Positions 60,432-64,000 of a stretch of DNA of 64,000 bases are shown here, piece after piece; the stretch's first letter is position 1; every line of letters starts with the position of its first letter. Position numbers and translations under genes: made by a program. Source of the stretch: Bellilinea sp. (GTDB lineage: Bacteria > Chloroflexota > Anaerolineae > Anaerolineales > Anaerolineaceae); the NCBI GenBank assembly GCA_026003615.1, contig BPHQ01000002.1:1-64000 (forward strand), written 5' to 3'. The notes below the pieces were generated by a model. It had not been told where the DNA came from, did not search any database, and saw only the letters and a program-made list of their open reading frames with translations.

Positions 60432-60770
60432 ATGTCCGATGTTTCCTTTTCTCCCCAAGGTATCACCAGCGATGACCGCTTGTGGGCGCTCTTATCCTAT
60501 TTATTAACCCCTTTGATTCCCATCATCATCCTGCTCATGGAAGACAAGAAGAACAGGCCATTTATCAAAGCCCATTATATGCAAGCCTTGGTTCTGGGAG
60601 TCGTCCTGATTGTTCTTAACACCATTCTTGCTTTTATCCCCTTTGTTAACTGCATCAGCCCGATCCTCACTCTTGGTGTTGTCATTTGGTTGGCGATCCG
60701 AGCAAATAAAGGCGAAAACATCACCCTTCCTGTCATTACCGATTTCGTAAAAAATCAGGGCTGGGCGTAA
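60432..60770 (+). CDS. DUF4870-family membrane protein
   Basis: A 112-residue membrane protein: ITSDDRLWALLSYLLTPLIP (the family start 'e.r.wA.l.yl..l'), then KNRPFIKAHYMQALVLGVVL and a third hydrophobic region, GVVIWLAIRANKGENITLPV. Function is unknown. AAAGGAGG, a strong ribosome site, precedes the ATG. Single gene followed by a terminator. Confidence 0.9.
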   Translation: MSDVSFSPQGITSDDRLWALLSYLLTPLIPIIILLMEDKKNRPFIKAHYMQALVLGVVLIVLNTILAFIPFVNCISPILTLGVVIWLAIRANKGENITLPVITDFVKNQGWA

Positions 60771-60790
60771 GAAATTGTCCGGTTGAATTA

Positions 60791-60843
60791 ACCGCTTCCG
60801 GGTTAATAATGTTTCACATAACCCGGAGGCGGTGTTTGGTTTA
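60791..60843 (+). terminator. Intrinsic terminator after the DUF4870 gene
   Basis: A 15-bp stem (60791-60805 with 60819-60833, one G-T pair; begins ACCGC, ends GCGGT), then GTTTGGTTT. Confidence 0.65.
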
Positions 60844-60881
60844 ATCAAAGCACACTGTGTTTACTGGTAAAATTACCACAC

Positions 60882-61235
60882 ATGCTTAAAATTGAAACTC
60901 TCATGAAGATCAACCACGAGTTGAATCTGGGTGAATCTGCCCGTCACAAAGGCAACGAAGGCATGGCACGGGTTTGTGCTCGTCGCGCGGCTGGTATAGC
61001 CGCTCAGGCTTATCTGGAACAAAATGGGTTTGACACGCGCAAACAAAATGGGCTGGATGCCTTGCGGATTATCAACCAGTATTTAGCGTTCCCAGCCCCC
61101 CTCCGCCGCTCCGCTGGTTTGTTGATAATGCGGGTCACCCCCGAACACCAACTACCCGTTGAGGTAGACTTACTGCAGGAAGCCAGAAATTTCGTTCAAG
61201 AAGTAAACCGCTGGATGGAGGATACAATTGACTAA
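60882..61235 (+). CDS. Small helical protein, HEPN-like
   Basis: A 117-residue, all-helical protein with GESARHKGNEGMARVCARRA, AGIAAQAYL and, later, ALRIINQYLAFPAPLRRSAG. The 'G..g.aR..aRRAag.a...yl' helix is similar to HEPN-type or related nucleotide-binding helical bundles, but the RxxxxxH motif of HEPN nucleases is not seen, so it is an unrecognised helical protein. A TAAAAT box lies nine bases before the ATG, so the message may have almost no leader. It overlaps the glutaredoxin-like gene by eight bases. Confidence 0.6.
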   Translation: MLKIETLMKINHELNLGESARHKGNEGMARVCARRAAGIAAQAYLEQNGFDTRKQNGLDALRIINQYLAFPAPLRRSAGLLIMRVTPEHQLPVEVDLLQEARNFVQEVNRWMEDTID

Positions 61236-61482
61236 TTTCTCACAACCGCTTCGCTTTTATGGAACATCCTGGTGTTATACCTCTCGCCGGGCACGTGCAA
61301 CACTGGATGAGTTAAACATTCCGTACGAGTATATTGACATTGACTCTGATATGGAAGGTCGCCGTTATGTTGAACAAGTCAACAACGGCAACCGCAGCGT
61401 GCCAACAATCGTCTTTCCGGACGGCAGTATTCTGGTTGAACCCACCGTTCAACAACTTAAGGAAAAACTGGGAGTCGTTTGA
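61228..61482 (+). CDS. Glutaredoxin-like protein, single active cysteine
   Basis: An 84-residue thioredoxin-fold protein. It starts at TTG 61228, with GGAGG six bases upstream, inside the end of the preceding gene. LRFYGTSWCYTSRRARATLD has CYTS in place of CxxC (one cysteine); IDIDSDMEGRRYVEQVNNGN and SVPTIVFPDGSILVEP give the cis-proline and glutathione-site regions. The type is common in Actinobacteria and Chloroflexi (mycoredoxin-like). It reduces mixed disulphides. Confidence 0.85.
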   Translation: MTNFSQPLRFYGTSWCYTSRRARATLDELNIPYEYIDIDSDMEGRRYVEQVNNGNRSVPTIVFPDGSILVEPTVQQLKEKLGVV

Positions 61483-61487
61483 TTTCC

Positions 61488-61742
61488 TTACCTTTTTTGA
61501 AAGATCAGACGCATCATTCGTAAAATCAGGTAGAGCGACACGCCAATCAGCAAGCCGCCACCCACCACTATCACCAGGATAGGGGTTTTACCAGCCTTTT
61601 CCAATTGAATCGGTTTGGGCTTTCTCAACCGCACCGCCAGCGATTCGACAAAAATCGGACTGGGCTCAACCGGTTTTAGTAAAGTGGCGAGATTGTTTTC
61701 GAATCCATCCATCACCATTGGAGATTGCATCATTTTGCTCAC
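61488..61742 (-). CDS. Small single-span membrane protein beside DegV
   Basis: An 84-residue protein: a cytoplasmic N-terminal half (NNLATLLKPVEPSPIFVESL) and one transmembrane helix (about 53-74), with a short basic end. It overlaps the DegV gene by four bases (ATGA). As the last gene of an operon starting with an ECF sigma factor, it may be a short anti-sigma-like membrane regulator; the motif 'L..L..v.ps..F...L..rl' recurs in anti-sigma operons of this type, but the assignment is inference. Confidence 0.6.
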   Translation of the reverse strand: MSKMMQSPMVMDGFENNLATLLKPVEPSPIFVESLAVRLRKPKPIQLEKAGKTPILVIVVGGGLLIGVSLYLILRMMRLIFQKR

Positions 61743-62593
61743 TCCTCCTCATTTACTTCGGGGTAAGCCACAATTCCGATGGTCCCCGGACCAAGGTGAG
61801 CGGCAACCGGAATAGATAACTCTGTGATCACAATTTCACGAATGTTTGGAAAGACCTTTTTCAATCGTTCCACCATTTCCTGAGCTGCTTCGGGGGCAGC
61901 CGCGTGAACAACTGCCAGAGATGCCATTTTGTCTCCAACCTTTTGTTGCACTTGCTCAATCACCCGTTCCAGCGCGCGGTGGCGGGTGCGTACTTTTTCG
62001 GACATATTCAACAACCCATCCCGCAGGACGATGATCGGATTGATACGAAGGAGGGAGGACAAAGCCGTTTGCAGCTTGTTGATCCTCCCACTCAGGTAAG
62101 CAAATTCCAGATTCTCCAAAGTAAATATCACGGTCAGGCGATCCCGCATCGTTTCCAGACGCCGAATAATCTTGGGAATCTCCCATCCTTTTTGACTGAG
62201 CAACCGGGCTTCGCGGCACATAAATCCAAGTGCCGCAGAACCCGCTCCCGAGTCAAACGGGTACACTTTAATCTCATCGGCGATTTCATCGGCAGCCTGT
62301 TTTACTGCTGCAAAGGTGCCCGACAATTTACTTGCCAGATGGATGGAAAGGACTTCCTCTCCCTTTTGGGCGATGGAGCGGTAAAATCCCATGATTTGAT
62401 GCGGGGATGGTAAAGAGGTTTTGGGCGGAAAGCGTTTCTCCTTCACCAGCTGGTAAAAATTCTTTGAAGTTATATCTCTGAATTGAAGATATGTCTGCTC
62501 CCCCATTACGATGGACAGGGGGATAATTTTGATGTCGTATTTTTCTTCCCATCCTTCCGGCATATCTGCCGATCCATCGGTCACAATCTTCAT
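61739..62593 (-). CDS. DegV-family fatty acid-binding protein
   Basis: A 284-residue protein with the DegV signature: IVTDGSADMP (about 3-12), IIPLSIVMGEQTY, KTSLPSPHQIMGFYRSI, LSIHLASKLSGTFAAVKQAA and, near the end, LGPGTIGIVAYP. By family it binds a fatty acid and hands it to the FakA kinase. FakA is not in this window. It overlaps the sigma factor gene by four bases. Confidence 0.93.
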   Translation of the reverse strand: MKIVTDGSADMPEGWEEKYDIKIIPLSIVMGEQTYLQFRDITSKNFYQLVKEKRFPPKTSLPSPHQIMGFYRSIAQKGEEVLSIHLASKLSGTFAAVKQAADEIADEIKVYPFDSGAGSAALGFMCREARLLSQKGWEIPKIIRRLETMRDRLTVIFTLENLEFAYLSGRINKLQTALSSLLRINPIIVLRDGLLNMSEKVRTRHRALERVIEQVQQKVGDKMASLAVVHAAAPEAAQEMVERLKKVFPNIREIVITELSIPVAAHLGPGTIGIVAYPEVNEEE

Positions 62594-63159
62594 CTTTCTT
62601 CTCTCTCCTTGCCTGATAGATCCAATTCATCGCGCAAAGCAATCAGCGTACGATGATACAAACTTTTGATAGCTCCTTCACTCCTTCCCATAATTTGGGC
62701 AATCTCCTCATTCGATAGCCGCTCAACGAATTTGAGAATAATCAGGGTCTGGCGATCCTCCGGTAATTTTTGTAATACTTTTACTAAATTTTCAATCTCC
62801 TGACCTTTCACCAACGCACTTTCGGGATGTTCTCCAGGGTGTCGAATGGTGTAGGCATGATCTTCAAGTGGTACTTCTTTTCGTCGTTTATTGTCACGAT
62901 GCCAATTCGCCACCAGATTGTGCGCGATGCGGTACAACCAGGCCGAAAAAGGCAATCCGCGATTGCGGTAGTTGTGAATATGATTCATGGCGCGAAAGAA
63001 GACTTTTTCGGTCAGATCTTCTGCATCATGCACACTACCGGTACGGTAGTAGATGTAATTATAGATACGCTTCACGTATCGTTGGTAAAGAACACTAAAG
63101 GCTTCCTGATCACCTTCGGATGCACGGATGATGACTTCGGCGTCGCTTAATTCTTCCAC
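62590..63159 (-). CDS. ECF-type RNA polymerase sigma factor
   Basis: A 189-residue sigma-70-family regulator. Region 2 (about 10-85) has DQEAFSVLYQRYVKRIYNYI, DAEDLTEKVFFRAM and PFSAWLYRIAHNLVANWHRD; region 4 (about 125-180) has LPEDRQTLIILKFVERLSNE and EIAQIMGRSEGAIKSLYHRT, the helix-turn-helix that reads the -35. There is no region 3, as in ECF factors. It is the first gene of sigma, DegV and the small membrane protein, all overlapping by four bases. Confidence 0.92.
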   Translation of the reverse strand: MEELSDAEVIIRASEGDQEAFSVLYQRYVKRIYNYIYYRTGSVHDAEDLTEKVFFRAMNHIHNYRNRGLPFSAWLYRIAHNLVANWHRDNKRRKEVPLEDHAYTIRHPGEHPESALVKGQEIENLVKVLQKLPEDRQTLIILKFVERLSNEEIAQIMGRSEGAIKSLYHRTLIALRDELDLSGKEREER

Positions 63160-63209
63160 GGTGTCATCCCTGCCTGACTTTTCAACGCATTAAATAAACC
63201 CCAAACCCT

Positions 63210-63244
63210 GATTGAGGTTACACCGTCTTGGGAAAACCTCAATC
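63210..63244 (-). promoter_or_regulatory. Hairpin in the leader of the sigma factor gene
   Basis: Perfect 10-bp inverted repeat GATTGAGGTT/AACCTCAATC (63210-63219, 63235-63244) with a 15-base loop, about 50 bases before the sigma ATG. A TATAAT on the minus strand (complement of 63289-63294) could start this transcript. It may be a leader control element or, less well, a terminator of the subtilase gene, since no U-run follows. Confidence 0.45.
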
Positions 63245-63315
63245 CCCAGTATTGTTTCACCTTCATCATTCGAAAAATATTTATTTCCATTATACAAAAT
63301 TTTTTGGGGGACGGT

Positions 63316-64000
63316 TTATCGAACCTCTTTGGCTCGCTTAACTGCCCGGTAAGCGTCAATAATCCCGTAACCAACTCCCTGCGCGGGGTAAATGTTTGCA
63401 TCCACACATTCTGGCAAATAACCCGCATATTGTTGAGCCGTTTCAAAAATGATTCGACGAGTTAAGTCTACTTGCCCGATCAAATTTGGATTTGCGGACC
63501 ACATTAAGGCAACCACGCCAGCAACATGCGGCCCAGCCATAGATGTACCGCTCGCATATTCATAAGTATCATTGGGAAAGGACGAGAAAATTTCCTCCCC
63601 CGGCGCTAAGATCTCTGCCTTAAGTCGCTGACTACCATCTACGGTTACCGGACCCAAGCTGCTAAAGCCAGCCAAATCGCCATTGCGATTCACTGCTCCA
63701 ACGGTCAGCACTTCTTCATAAATCGCCGGTGGCGCATCCACGCTGCCACAACCAGAATAACCCGAATTGCCTGCTGAAACAACCAAAAAAACTCCGGCAG
63801 CCTTGAGGGCGCGTACTGCCGGTAAGAAGACCGGCGGGTCGCAGCCTTCCACCTCCGGACACCCCCAAGAATTGTTAATTATATGAGCTCCCAACTCCGG
63901 TCTGCCATCTCGAAAAGAATCACCGCCTTGGGGGTAAGGGGCAAATAAAAATTGCCAGCAATCCAGATAAACCGCCGGATTTCCCAAGTTGCGAGCCAGA
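63316..64000 (-). CDS. S8 subtilisin-like serine protease (C-terminal part, runs off the window)
   Basis: At least 227 residues of the C-terminal half; the frame remains open to 64000. It has HIINNSWGCPEVEGC, FLVVSAGNSGYSGCG (oxyanion Asn) and YASGTSMAGPHVAGVVALMW with the catalytic Ser. The Asp and His residues should lie beyond the window edge. It ends soon after the catalytic domain (VDANIYPAQGVGYGIIDAYR), so there is no long extension. Two cysteine pairs suggest an exported enzyme. Confidence 0.93.
   Translation of the reverse strand, partial: LARNLGNPAVYLDCWQFLFAPYPQGGDSFRDGRPELGAHIINNSWGCPEVEGCDPPVFLPAVRALKAAGVFLVVSAGNSGYSGCGSVDAPPAIYEEVLTVGAVNRNGDLAGFSSLGPVTVDGSQRLKAEILAPGEEIFSSFPNDTYEYASGTSMAGPHVAGVVALMWSANPNLIGQVDLTRRIIFETAQQYAGYLPECVDANIYPAQGVGYGIIDAYRAVKRAKEVR

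Overview
The window reads as chromosome of a Chloroflexota bacterium, most likely of the Anaerolineae, carrying a tailed-phage prophage at its left end. The host inference rests on gene content (DUF309 protein, FabL-type reductase, Pro/Thr-linker LysM protein, tandem CapA lipoproteins, DUF4870 protein); no rRNA is present to fix the taxonomy.

Positions 1 to about 19,600 are a siphovirus-type prophage read almost wholly on the minus strand. From right to left come a truncated RecB-like nuclease, a J-domain protein, small proteins, a VWA protein, a helicase-like ATPase, a set of iterons, a primase-polymerase, terminase small and large subunits, portal, a MuF head protein with an extra C-terminal domain, a gp10-like protein, protease-scaffold, capsid, connector, a lysis cassette (holin, XhlA-like, tiny membrane protein, GH25 lysozyme), tail tube, a frameshifted tail chaperone pair and a tape measure protein that runs off the window. 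Three elements have their own promoters: a leaderless plus-strand membrane gene (1278), a plus-strand small RNA (9574-9667) and a structured leader RNA before the protease-scaffold gene (about 8754-8909). A 9-bp palindrome, TACT(C/G)AGTA, occurs seven times exactly and about eleven times with one mismatch across the prophage, and I found no exact copy in the 44 kb of host DNA. No integrase or repressor is visible.

Positions 19,600 to 22,330 are a small accessory island: a DUF6978-like/DUF1828-like pair, a DUF3467-like protein, a VapBC toxin-antitoxin pair and tRNA-Val.

The rest is host chromosome: an AttH-like lipocalin with an FtsX/LolD-type ABC transporter, CorA, tmRNA, RlmI, LigA, hemerythrin, tRNA-Pro, an EamA transporter, L,D-transpeptidase, HemW, LysM protein, thioredoxin reductase, class III aminotransferase, DUF309, FabL, a cyclase, two CapA lipoproteins, thiolase, an AlkZ-like protein, two GH13 enzymes, PCD, a CBS protein, a PanE-like reductase, Fmt, DUF4870, a glutaredoxin, DegV, an ECF sigma factor and a partial subtilase.

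The most unusual host locus is the operon 31831-37235. It encodes a zinc-ribbon membrane protein, an exported-and-anchored protein ending in a poly-Gly plus alternating Cys-Ala tail, a radical SAM/SPASM enzyme, a paralogue of that enzyme lacking every cluster cysteine, and a methyltransferase. It looks like a peptide-modification (RiPP-like) system acting on the tail of a membrane protein.
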